Positions 1 through 7,270 of a DNA stretch of 10,596 nucleotides are shown in pieces; position 1 is the first letter of the stretch, and each line of letters opens with the position of its first letter. The stretch is from Paludibacteraceae bacterium (GTDB taxonomy: Bacteria; Bacteroidota; Bacteroidia; Bacteroidales; Paludibacteraceae). A program made the translations under genes and the position numbers. The stretch covers positions 1 through 10,596 of the forward strand of contig JAFPLG010000120.1 in assembly GCA_017402895.1 (NCBI GenBank), written 5' to 3'. The notes below the pieces were generated by a model that worked only from the letters and a program-made list of their open reading frames with translations, was not told the origin of the DNA and searched no databases.

Positions 1-485
1 ACTCCCAGGGATTCCCTGTCGGCAACTATACCGACCTTTATGCCGTAGGTGGCGTGTTCTATTTCCTGCTCACAGGTCAGAAACCGCCTGCCGCACCTGA
101 CCGCGCTATCCGTGACCAACTGATACCCCCTATTGCAATCCGTCAGGATGTAACACCGGCAGCGAATTATACAATCCTCAAGGCTCTCAATACAGACTCT
201 AAGGCGCGCTACCAGACTGCGCAGCAGCTGCTCTGCGACTTGCTGGGCGGAGACCCCGGTCCCGGTCCTGGTCCTGGTCCTGGTCATGATCCTGACCCTG
301 ACCCCACATCTACGGTGTTGGGCTTTATCCTCGCCTTTATCCCGTTCCTGTGTATAATAGGTCTGATTCTATCTGTTCAAGGCGTCAAGAAGAATCTGAA
401 ATACGAATTGGCAGTAGCAGGAACAGTCATCTCTTCGATGATGACATTTGCTTCGTTTATCATATTTATTAACGCTGTTAGTTAG
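1..485 (+). CDS. Ser/Thr protein kinase, C-terminal part, with two-TM tail (5' end outside window)
   Basis: This is the 3' end of a Hanks-type Ser/Thr kinase gene. The first complete codon is at position 3, and the frame is open to the window edge, so the true start lies upstream. The visible part begins just after the activation segment (GNYTDLYAVGG, the subdomain IX region) and covers the C-lobe up to the RYQTAQQLLCDLLGG end that all the kinases here share. A Gly-Pro linker follows (255-305), then two hydrophobic segments separated by a short basic loop (VKKNLKYE). The loop leads into ELAVAG, a layout that resembles DUF4190-type two-helix membrane domains; that match is an inference. The product would be a cytoplasmic kinase anchored to the inner membrane with almost no outer domain. 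Just before GNYTD it reads GFPV, where the other four have an S/T/G-rich stretch ending KKG, so it is the most divergent paralogue. The next gene begins 20 bases downstream. Confidence 0.88.
   Translation, partial: SQGFPVGNYTDLYAVGGVFYFLLTGQKPPAAPDRAIRDQLIPPIAIRQDVTPAANYTILKALNTDSKARYQTAQQLLCDLLGGDPGPGPGPGPGHDPDPDPTSTVLGFILAFIPFLCIIGLILSVQGVKKNLKYELAVAGTVISSMMTFASFIIFINAVS
255..305 (+). repeat. In-frame hexanucleotide repeat encoding a Gly-Pro/Asp-Pro linker
   Basis: About eight tandem 6-base units run through this stretch: CCYGGT several times, then CATGAT and CCTGAC variants. They encode alternating Pro-Gly, then His-Asp and Pro-Asp. The tract joins the kinase C-lobe to the two-TM tail. 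The unit is a multiple of three, so copy-number change by replication slippage would alter linker length without breaking the frame. Confidence 0.8.
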
Positions 486-505
486 TAAACACACATCTTT
501 TTACA

Positions 506-1936
506 ATGGCTTCACAAGAAGGTTCATTAGCAATTCATACTATTCTATCCGACCGCTATTCTATCGAACGTGTTATCGGTGAAGGCGGTTTTGGTATCAC
601 CTACGAGGCTCGTCATATCCAGATGGGAACCCATGTGGCCATCAAGGAGTTCTTTATCGCTGGCAAGTGTATTCGTCAGGCGGACGGCCAGACGGTGGCT
701 TTCCAGGGTATCAAACCCGAACTGTTTGAGAAGTATCGCAAGCGTTTCCACGATGAGGCACGCACCCTTTTCAAACTCAACAACCCCCACGTTGTGCACG
801 TTCACGATATCTTTGATGCGAACGGCACAACCTATATCGTGATGGACTTCGTGACGGGACGCACCCTCCAGGAGATTGTCGATGAGCGAGGCCCTCTGCC
901 CTATGAGGAAGCCGTCAACTATATCGCTCAGCTCTGCGAGGCCGTAGAGCATATCCATGCCAATCATATCCTCCATCGGGATATCAAACCCGAGAATATC
1001 ATCATCACGCCGCAAAGCAATGTGGTGCTGATCGATTTTGGCTCAGCTCGTAGCTTTGTCCACGACCAGGAGCAACGTCATACCGCAATGATTACGATGG
1101 GCTATGCACCTATCGAACAATATACATCCACAAGCAAAAAGGGTAACTATACCGACGTATATGCCGTAGGCGGTACGTTCTATTTCATCCTCACCGGACG
1201 CAAGCCCGAGGCGGCCACCGACCGTGTGCTCAACGACGAACTCGTTCCGCCGCGCGAGATCAATCCTAAGATTTCCGAGTCGGCCAACTATACCATCATG
1301 AAGGCGCTCAAGGTAAAACCCGAACTCCGCTACCAGAACGTATCGGACCTGATGAGCGACCTGCTGGGTGGCGTCACCGAGTCGCTGGATGAGCCTTCTA
1401 TCTCGGCCGAAGTGATGCCTGTCCCCGTATCGAATAAGAAGCCGAAAATGCTCGTCTGGATCCTGGTGGCAGCTGTCGTGATAATTGGTGTGGGTGTAGC
1501 TATCGGATTTAGTTTGTCCCACAAAGAGGTACCGGATAATGTGGGTGTCGAATATGCGGCCAAATATAATGGTATCTGTTCTAAGTGCGACGAGCATCTT
1601 CGTATGGTCAACGACGATCGCTTCTTCCTCAATTTTATTGAGATAGCACGAGACCTCCGCGAGATGCAAACCTACGAGGCGCAGCAGCCCTTCACGGATT
1701 TTGGACTCGAACCGCAGTCCGGAACCTACATGAATCAGTATTGCGAGAAGATTGCTGAAACCAAGGCTGTCCTGCTCGAAAAGCAAAAAGAACAACGCGA
1801 GGTCTTTGACTCGCCGGATAATATAGCTCTTGCCGATATTAATCGAAAACTCGAGATGCTGGATAAACTTCTTGAGCAGGCCCGGACAGGAGATGCTTCT
1901 AATATCATATTGCCGGAGGAGATGCGAAAAGAATAA
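506..1936 (+). CDS. Membrane-anchored Ser/Thr protein kinase with Cys-containing outer domain
   Basis: This 476-residue Hanks-type kinase has every catalytic element visible: glycine loop GEGGFG (25-30), ATP lysine K47 in VAIK, helix-C glutamate E84, HRDIKPEN with catalytic D159 and N164, and DFG with D177. The activation loop carries T193 and T197 and leads into GYAPIEQY, the P-x-E form of the APE motif. About 30 residues are inserted between beta-3 and helix C (KCIRQ type, with C55). A Ser/Pro-rich linker is followed by one TM helix (about 315-337) and a mostly helical, charged 140-residue outer domain that I do not recognise. That domain contains a CxxC pair (C358, C361) and C413. ATG 506 is chosen because it gives the same short N-terminus as the other kinases; no Shine-Dalgarno sequence is present. 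Its stop codon directly abuts the next gene, so coupled translation is likely. It probably phosphorylates cytoplasmic targets in response to an envelope signal. Confidence 0.93.
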   Translation: MASQEGSLAIHTILSDRYSIERVIGEGGFGITYEARHIQMGTHVAIKEFFIAGKCIRQADGQTVAFQGIKPELFEKYRKRFHDEARTLFKLNNPHVVHVHDIFDANGTTYIVMDFVTGRTLQEIVDERGPLPYEEAVNYIAQLCEAVEHIHANHILHRDIKPENIIITPQSNVVLIDFGSARSFVHDQEQRHTAMITMGYAPIEQYTSTSKKGNYTDVYAVGGTFYFILTGRKPEAATDRVLNDELVPPREINPKISESANYTIMKALKVKPELRYQNVSDLMSDLLGGVTESLDEPSISAEVMPVPVSNKKPKMLVWILVAAVVIIGVGVAIGFSLSHKEVPDNVGVEYAAKYNGICSKCDEHLRMVNDDRFFLNFIEIARDLREMQTYEAQQPFTDFGLEPQSGTYMNQYCEKIAETKAVLLEKQKEQREVFDSPDNIALADINRKLEMLDKLLEQARTGDASNIILPEEMRKE

Positions 1937-4006
1937 ATGATGAAGTGGCGTGTCCTAATAGTATTTTTATTGGTCTCTTTTCTCGCGTTTGCACAAGAGT
2001 CTCTCAACTATCAGAATGCGGAGAACCTCGTCAAGAAGGGACAGTATGAGACGGCATGGAAATGCCTGGGGCTGGCTATAAAAAACGATAATGCCAATTA
2101 TGCCAAGTACCCGCTCTACAAGGAGTGCCAGGCGGTACTCCAGGCCTATAACAGCGCCAATGCCGAACTCCAGAAGAAAAATAGCGATGCGCAGAAAGCT
2201 CTAAAAACCATCAACGACATCTATGCCAAGTATCCGCGGGCTAAGAAATTCGACCCGCTGTCGAATATATACCAGCGATGCAAAAGCCAGTTAGCTAAGG
2301 CGCAAAGTGCCGCTACTCAGAAAACGGAACAGGCAAGCAAATCGAAGACCCAGGTCCAAAAAGAAACTTATTCCCCTCCTGTGCCGCAGGAATATCTTCG
2401 GGCAGATCGAAGTTATATCCAGGATTACGGAAAGGAGACGCAACAAGTCGCTATTCAGAGTACTTCTGACTGGTACGTCCAGGAGTACCCGGACTGGATC
2501 GAGTGCTGGCGCGAGAAAAACAATACGCTCAGTTTCCTTTGCGAGAAGAATCTGGCGCGTTCCGTTCGTGAGGGCACTATCGTATTAGCCAATTACCAGA
2601 ACAAACAACTGACTATCCACGTCCGTCAGAACATGGACGCCGAATATTGGCGCGACCGTGTTTATACCGGCGAACTCTACTGGGGAGATGGAATCTATGT
2701 GGGTGAGATCATGAACGAAAAACCGCACGGAACAGGTACGCTAACCTACGACAAATACGCCGAATCCGGAGTCGTCTCGTACCAGGGCCAGTGGAAAGAA
2801 GGCTTGAAGTCCGGCTATGGCGTGATGACCTGGGCCAGCGGCGACCGATACGAGGGAGAGTTTTCCGGCGGCATGAAAGACGGTCAAGGCACCTACTACT
2901 ATGCCGATGGTGATCGCTATGAAGGCTCGTATGAGAATGACGTTATCTCCGGAACGGGCACCTATTACTATTCCGACGGCCGTAAGTATATCGGCCAGTG
3001 GCGTGACGGCGATATGTCGGGCCAGGGAACCTTCTATTTCGCTAACGGAGATCGCTACGAAGGCGCGTTCGCCGAGGATTATCGCAACGGCGCGGGCACC
3101 TATTACTATGCCGATGGTAAGATCTTCGAAGGAAATTGGAAGTACGGTATGCGCACCGGTCAGGGAGTACTCCGTTGGCCGGATGGTGACCGCTATGAGG
3201 GAGATTTCCTCAATGACTATATGCATGGCCGCGGCACCTACTTCTTCGCCAATGGCGATCGCTATGAAGGTCAGTGGGAGTACAACGAGATGTCTGGCCA
3301 AGGCACTCTATACATGAAGAGTGGCGCTCGCTATGAAGGCAGTTTCGAAAACAACAAGAAGCGTGGCCAAGGCACCTATCTATATGCCAATGGCAACCGA
3401 TATGTCGGAAATTGGGAGAACGGTGTAAGATCCGGTCACGGAACCTATATGTTGAAGAACGGTGACCGTTACGATGGCAATTTCCTCAACGACCAGCGCA
3501 ATGGGCAAGGCACCTACACCTACGCCAACGGCAACCGATATGTCGGCAATTGGGAAGATGGCAAAAAGTCCGGCTATGGCGTGATGACTATTGCCGGTGG
3601 TAATACATATGAGGGCTACTTCCTCAACGACCAGCGCAATGGTCAGGGCACGTATAGATACGCCGACGGCACCATCTATATCGGAAATTGGGAGGATGGC
3701 AAAATGTCCGGCCAGGGAAAGATGACGTGGCCCAATGGTTCTACGTACGAGGGCGAGTTCCTGGACGACCAGAAACATGGCCAGGGAACCTACACCTATA
3801 GCGACGGAACCAAGCACGTCAGCTCGTGGAAGAAAGGCATACAATCCGGGGAAACAACTATCTATTGGCCGGATGGAGACCGTGAGACAGGCCGCTATCA
3901 GAAGGGCAAGAAAGATGGCAAATGGAAACGCATCTGTGCCGATGGCCGCATCCTCTATGCCACCTATTCCGACGGTGAACTTACCCAGAAATGGCATCAA
4001 GAATAA
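1937..4006 (+). CDS. Secreted MORN-repeat protein with TPR-like and BACON-like N-terminal regions
   Basis: The 689-residue product begins with a signal peptide: Lys/Arg near the start, a hydrophobic run to residue 17, and a likely cut after AFA at residue 19. There is no lipobox Cys. Residues about 22-120 are helical and TPR-like (AENLVKKGQYETAWKCL). Residues about 168-231 resemble a BACON beta-sandwich: STSDW, PDW, R-x-G-x-I and a closing V-R-Q. From residue 254 to the end there is a run of about 18 MORN repeats, mostly exactly 23 residues, with the pattern Y-x-G-x-W/F-x-x-G/D-x-x-x-G-x-G. The last two decay towards YwqK-like form (KDGKWKR). ATG 1937 abuts the upstream stop; ATG 1940 would serve equally well and keeps the signal peptide. 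I infer a periplasmic or outer-surface scaffold, perhaps binding glycan, lipid or the outer domains of the kinases. It is not an enzyme by any motif I can see. Confidence 0.92.
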   Translation: MMKWRVLIVFLLVSFLAFAQESLNYQNAENLVKKGQYETAWKCLGLAIKNDNANYAKYPLYKECQAVLQAYNSANAELQKKNSDAQKALKTINDIYAKYPRAKKFDPLSNIYQRCKSQLAKAQSAATQKTEQASKSKTQVQKETYSPPVPQEYLRADRSYIQDYGKETQQVAIQSTSDWYVQEYPDWIECWREKNNTLSFLCEKNLARSVREGTIVLANYQNKQLTIHVRQNMDAEYWRDRVYTGELYWGDGIYVGEIMNEKPHGTGTLTYDKYAESGVVSYQGQWKEGLKSGYGVMTWASGDRYEGEFSGGMKDGQGTYYYADGDRYEGSYENDVISGTGTYYYSDGRKYIGQWRDGDMSGQGTFYFANGDRYEGAFAEDYRNGAGTYYYADGKIFEGNWKYGMRTGQGVLRWPDGDRYEGDFLNDYMHGRGTYFFANGDRYEGQWEYNEMSGQGTLYMKSGARYEGSFENNKKRGQGTYLYANGNRYVGNWENGVRSGHGTYMLKNGDRYDGNFLNDQRNGQGTYTYANGNRYVGNWEDGKKSGYGVMTIAGGNTYEGYFLNDQRNGQGTYRYADGTIYIGNWEDGKMSGQGKMTWPNGSTYEGEFLDDQKHGQGTYTYSDGTKHVSSWKKGIQSGETTIYWPDGDRETGRYQKGKKDGKWKRICADGRILYATYSDGELTQKWHQE
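2696..3952 (+). repeat. MORN repeat array, 69-base units with 138-base higher-order period
   Basis: From 2780 to 3952 there are 17 consecutive 69-base units with no insertion, preceded by one looser unit at 2696. From about the fifth unit, W-type units (Y-x-G-N/Q-W-x-x-G, then SG) alternate with F-type units (Y-E-G-x-F-x-x-D/N, then NG and GTY), giving a 46-residue double unit. DNA conservation is strongest in the later units: a 23-base block beginning TTCCTCAACGACC recurs at 3482 and 3620, exactly 138 bases apart. This pattern points to growth by duplication of unit pairs. Confidence 0.88.
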
Positions 4007-4026
4007 TATAAATACAAATATATACT

Positions 4027-5070
4027 ATGGAACCCAAAACAGCACTTGCAGTCAATACAATCCTTGCGGGCCGCTACCAGATTGAGCGCATCATCGGCCA
4101 GGGAGGCTTTGGCATCACCTATGCTGCGCGTCATGTCCAACTCGGTACCCTATATGCAATCAAGGAGTTCTTTATCTCCGGCAAGTGCATCCGCCAACAA
4201 GATGGCTGGACCGTCACTTTCCAGGATTTCAAGCCCGAACTCTTTGAAAAGTATCGCCAGCGCTTCCGCGAAGAAGCACTCACTCTCTCTAAACTGGATA
4301 ACCCGCACGTAGTGCGTGTTCATGATATATTCGACGAGAATGGTACCACCTATTTTGTGATGGACTTCGTGGCCGGCGAGACGCTCCAGAAGAAGGTGGA
4401 AAGCCATGGCGCATTGCCCTATGATGTGGCAGTCAACTATATGGCGCAACTGTGCGAGGCTATAGAGCATATCCATAGCCATAATATCCTCCATCGTGAT
4501 ATCAAACCCGACAATATCATCATCACCAAAAACAACAATGTGATGCTGATCGACTTCGGTTCGGCCCGTAGTTTTGTCCACGACCAGGAGCAACGCCACA
4601 CGGCCATGCTCACCGTAGGCTATGCACCAATCGAGCAATATACCGCAACCAGCAAGAAGGGCAACTATACCGACCTCTACGCCGTAGGCGGCACGTTCTA
4701 TTTCATCCTCACCGGACGCAAACCTATTGCTGCGGCCGACCGCATGCTCCACGACGAACTGGTCGAGCCACGTGCCTTCAATCCAGATATACCGGCTGCG
4801 GCCAGCGCTACTATCATGCGGGCACTCAACCTTCTGCCCGAGAATCGCTACCAGACGGTCGAGGAATTCCAGCGTGACTTGCTGGGCGGGGAAGCTGTCG
4901 AGCAAGAACGTACGGTTCGGAAACCGAAACCTGCGGTTCCTACGGCCGACAAGACGCAACTCGGACCTACGCCTACCGGCGATGCACCTCGCTTCTGCCG
5001 CCATTGCGGCGCACCGCTCCGCCCGGGTGCAAACTTCTGTAATAAATGTGGAGCAAAGATAATAAAGTAA
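4027..5070 (+). CDS. Soluble Ser/Thr protein kinase with C-terminal zinc ribbon
   Basis: This 347-residue Hanks-type kinase has no membrane segment, so it should be cytoplasmic. Catalytic elements are complete: G-loop GQGGFG (24-29), K46, helix-C E83, HRDIKPDN with D158, DFG with D176, and GYAPIEQY after activation-loop T192 and T197. The beta-3/helix-C insert is of the KCIRQ type, as in the kinase at 506. After the C-lobe (ends DLLGG, about 288) comes a short Pro/Thr/Lys-rich linker that includes DKTQLGPTPTG. The linker leads to a four-cysteine zinc ribbon: CRHCG (C324, C327) and CNKCG (C338, C341). The ribbon probably mediates protein or nucleic-acid contact. T310 in the linker is a plausible phosphothreonine docking site for the FHA proteins of the same operon; that is inference. 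The start gives MEPKTALAVNTIL, matching its paralogues. The leader is AT-rich without a Shine-Dalgarno sequence, and the next gene starts 14 bases after the stop. Confidence 0.93.
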   Translation: MEPKTALAVNTILAGRYQIERIIGQGGFGITYAARHVQLGTLYAIKEFFISGKCIRQQDGWTVTFQDFKPELFEKYRQRFREEALTLSKLDNPHVVRVHDIFDENGTTYFVMDFVAGETLQKKVESHGALPYDVAVNYMAQLCEAIEHIHSHNILHRDIKPDNIIITKNNNVMLIDFGSARSFVHDQEQRHTAMLTVGYAPIEQYTATSKKGNYTDLYAVGGTFYFILTGRKPIAAADRMLHDELVEPRAFNPDIPAAASATIMRALNLLPENRYQTVEEFQRDLLGGEAVEQERTVRKPKPAVPTADKTQLGPTPTGDAPRFCRHCGAPLRPGANFCNKCGAKIIK

Positions 5071-5084
5071 GAAAACACTAACCT

Positions 5085-6740
5085 ATGGCTCAAAAAAAAA
5101 ACGCATTACCTATCAATACAATCCTCGCCGGACGCTACCAGATTGAGCGTGTCATCGGCGAAGGCGGATTTGGTATCACCTACTATGCCCGCCATCTCCA
5201 GCTTGGTACCTATGTCGCTATCAAGGAGTTTTTCCTCTCTACCTATTGCCAACGCCGCAAAAACGGGAAGGTCACTTTCGTAGAGATCACACCGGATAAA
5301 TACGAGAAGCATCTCAAGCGTTTCCAGGACGAGGCTCGTACACTCTGCCGCCTCAACAACCCCCATGTCGTTTCGGTTCGTGATGTCTTCAACGAGAACG
5401 ATACCTCCTATATTGTTATGGACTTTGTGGCCGGCGAGACACTCCAACACAAGATCGAACGCGAGGGCGCTATGCCCTATGATGCTGCGGTCAACTATAT
5501 GGCCCAACTCTGCGAAGCCGTTGAGCATATCCATAGCCACCGTATCCTCCATCGCGATATCAAGCCCGAGAATATCATCATCACCCCGAGCAACAATGTC
5601 GTCCTGATTGATTTTGGCTCGGCGCGTAGTTTCGTCCATGACCAGGAACAGCGCCATACGGCTATGCTTACCGTCGGTTATGCACCTATCGAGCAATATA
5701 CCGCCACCGGCAAGAAGGGCAACTATACCGACCTCTATGCCGTAGGCGGTACGTTCTATTTCATCCTCACTGGCAAGAAACCTATCCCGGCTGCCGATCG
5801 TATTGTCAACGACGAACTCGTCGAGCCGCGTGCCATCAATCCCAATATCCCGGAGGCAGCTAACCGCACGATCATGAAGGCGCTCAATGTTAAGCCCGAA
5901 GACCGCTACCAGACGGTCCAAGAGTTCCGGGCCGACTTGCTGGGCATGAAAGCCCCGGATCCTATGGTAGATCCGCCTTCGCCTACCACCACACCCTACA
6001 CGCCGGATTCTACATCTTCCTCTTCTTCCGGATCGTTGGTATGGCTGTGGATACTCATCCCGGTCATCATTGTCGGCGCCGTCATACTGGCAGCCATAAT
6101 AGGCCACTCCCAATCCCGTTCCTATGAGAATCCCGATTCCTCTTCGTACGTAGAACCAGGCGAAGTGGAGGAGACCCGCGTCCTCCCCGACGGCTATCCT
6201 GCTATTATGAGCGAGCGCCAACTCGAGGAGTCCGACCTCGTTGATATGAGCGATTGGGACCTCAAGGTGATGCGCAATAGTGTGTATGCCCTCTATGGAT
6301 TCCGCTTTGGAAAAGACGACCTGAAAAACTATTTCTCCGGCTTCTCTTGGTACAATCCTACCTATACGGACCAGAACGTGGTTTTCGACCGGATGACCTC
6401 TATCGAGCAGTACAACGTCAAGTTCGTCCGCGAGTACGAGAAGAAACGCAAGCAAGAGGCCGAAGAGGAAGCTATGTACGATGAGTATGATGAATACGAA
6501 GACGAAGGTGGCTATTATGGCTACAACGACCCCATGCGTCGTGGCGTGATCTATGATAGCGATGGATGGTCCAATCTGCGAGAGACTCCCTCAACGAGTG
6601 CGGATATCGTCGGCCAGTTGTCCAACGGAGATGAGATCCTGTATATCCCCATGGAGTCCGGTTGGTGCGAGGTCTACGATTGGGATTCCCGCGAGTTTAT
6701 CGGCTATGTCCACGGAAGTCGCATCTCATCCCTTGATTAA
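5085..6740 (+). CDS. Transmembrane Ser/Thr protein kinase with outer YARHG and SH3 domains
   Basis: This 551-residue kinase has a complete catalytic domain: GEGGFG (25-30), K47, E83, HRDIKPEN with D158, DFG with D176, and GYAPIEQY. Its beta-3/helix-C insert is the YCQRRKNGKVT type, shared with the kinase at 8662. A linker rich in Thr, Ser and Pro (about 296-316) precedes one TM helix (about 318-340). Outside, residues about 370-452 match the YARHG domain pattern: SERQLEESDL, then W-D-L-x-x-M-R-N-x-x-Y-A, FSGFSWYNP, and I-E-Q-Y-N. An acidic, Tyr-rich hinge follows (about 458-482), then a bacterial SH3 domain (about 486-547) with DGWSNLRE at its start and W-C-E-V-Y and G-Y-V-H near its end. Both outer modules are typically found in envelope proteins and SH3b often contacts peptidoglycan, so an envelope sensor is the best reading. 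It lies 14 bases after the zinc-ribbon kinase. Confidence 0.94.
   Translation: MAQKKNALPINTILAGRYQIERVIGEGGFGITYYARHLQLGTYVAIKEFFLSTYCQRRKNGKVTFVEITPDKYEKHLKRFQDEARTLCRLNNPHVVSVRDVFNENDTSYIVMDFVAGETLQHKIEREGAMPYDAAVNYMAQLCEAVEHIHSHRILHRDIKPENIIITPSNNVVLIDFGSARSFVHDQEQRHTAMLTVGYAPIEQYTATGKKGNYTDLYAVGGTFYFILTGKKPIPAADRIVNDELVEPRAINPNIPEAANRTIMKALNVKPEDRYQTVQEFRADLLGMKAPDPMVDPPSPTTTPYTPDSTSSSSSGSLVWLWILIPVIIVGAVILAAIIGHSQSRSYENPDSSSYVEPGEVEETRVLPDGYPAIMSERQLEESDLVDMSDWDLKVMRNSVYALYGFRFGKDDLKNYFSGFSWYNPTYTDQNVVFDRMTSIEQYNVKFVREYEKKRKQEAEEEAMYDEYDEYEDEGGYYGYNDPMRRGVIYDSDGWSNLRETPSTSADIVGQLSNGDEILYIPMESGWCEVYDWDSREFIGYVHGSRISSLD
5721..5767 (+). repeat. 47-base perfect direct repeat with 9295-9341 (kinase C-lobe)
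   Basis: These 47 bases, encoding the N-Y-T-D-L-Y-A-V-G-G-T-F-Y-F-I-L region, are identical to 9295-9341 in the kinase at 8662. Near matches lie at about 1145 (kinase at 506) and 4665 (kinase at 4027), and a more divergent one near 24 in the first partial kinase. It is the strongest local part of the kinase paralogy that runs through the window, and a plausible substrate for homologous recombination or gene conversion. Confidence 0.85.
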
Positions 6741-6760
6741 TAACTAATACACCCAATACC

Positions 6761-7246
6761 ATGAGAGTAATCACCATAGGCCGTGCGCCGCAAAATGACA
6801 TCGTCATCAACGACCCCCGAGTTGGTCGTTCGCATCTGCAGATTATTGAGCACGATAACGGCCGTTTCAGCATTGTCGACCTCAATAGCACCAATGGCAC
6901 CTACGTCAATGGTCAGCGTATCCGAGGCGAAGAGATTCTTATGCTCGGAGATACCGTCACGTTAGGCAATACAGAGTTGCCATGGATGGAGTATCTCTGC
7001 TTGCCCGATGAGCAAGAGATGGAAGCAGTCGAAAAGAAGACATCTGGCCTTATATGGTCTGTGATAGCCGGCATCCTTGTTCTGATAATCGCTCTGGCGA
7101 TACATTTCCTCAAGCCGTCGAACAAGTATTCCGACGGCGGCTATATCCCTGCTCCCGGAACCTCCAATCTCCCCGGGCAGCGTGAACATGCGAAAGCTGT
7201 GTTCGAGTTGCCCTCAACGATTAGTTTTCAGGAATGTATAAGTTAG
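6761..7246 (+). CDS. Short FHA-domain membrane protein with altered phosphate-binding motif
   Basis: The 161-residue product begins directly with an FHA domain (about 1-78): I-T-I-G-R with R8, then RVGRSH with H25, then DLNSTNGTYVNG with T44 and N45. FHA domains bind phosphothreonine peptides. Here the usual SxxH serine position is G22 (G-R-S-H), so one phosphate contact is missing. A TM helix (about 96-117) follows a short acidic/basic stretch, placing the FHA domain in the cytoplasm. The outer tail is only about 44 residues, Pro/Gly-rich and unrecognised, ending in a lone Cys. It is a tandem paralogue of the gene at 7271, with closely matching DNA around the NGTYVNG motif. It may be a degenerate copy or a regulator that competes with the larger protein. 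ATG 6761 fits the FHA beginning; no Shine-Dalgarno sequence is seen. The gaps are 20 bases before and 24 after. Confidence 0.9.
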   Translation: MRVITIGRAPQNDIVINDPRVGRSHLQIIEHDNGRFSIVDLNSTNGTYVNGQRIRGEEILMLGDTVTLGNTELPWMEYLCLPDEQEMEAVEKKTSGLIWSVIAGILVLIIALAIHFLKPSNKYSDGGYIPAPGTSNLPGQREHAKAVFELPSTISFQECIS

Positions 7247-7270
7247 TAATTTTTTTGATTTAATTCTATT

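Noticed and set aside
2696..3952. CRISPR-like direct repeat array
   Set aside because: The 69-base periodicity is coding, in frame, with diverged units and no unique spacers. It is explained by MORN repeats.
2741..4000. Antisense and +-strand shadow frames across the MORN array with repetitive Ile/Val/Ala-rich products
   Set aside because: The repetition mirrors the 69-base MORN units. The apparent hydrophobic periodicity is the reverse complement of the Tyr/Gly-rich coding strand, not a membrane protein.
5106..6455. Long antisense open frame opposite the kinase at 5085 (449 codons), with similar ones at 545-1015, 4150-5004 and 9082-9549
   Set aside because: They sit opposite conserved kinase domains and resemble one another only because the sense strand does. 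They show no domain or start signal of their own. Codon bias of the sense genes explains the lack of stops.
6761..7246. Short FHA gene as a frameshifted fragment of a longer protein
   Set aside because: No continuation resembling the outer domain of the 7271 protein is found in another frame before the next start only 24 bases away. The gene seems complete as it stands.
7247..7270. T-rich gap after the short FHA gene as a rho-independent terminator or promoter
   Set aside because: There is a run of T but no stable stem before it, and no correctly spaced TAnnTTTG and TTTG pair. The short gap fits an operon junction.
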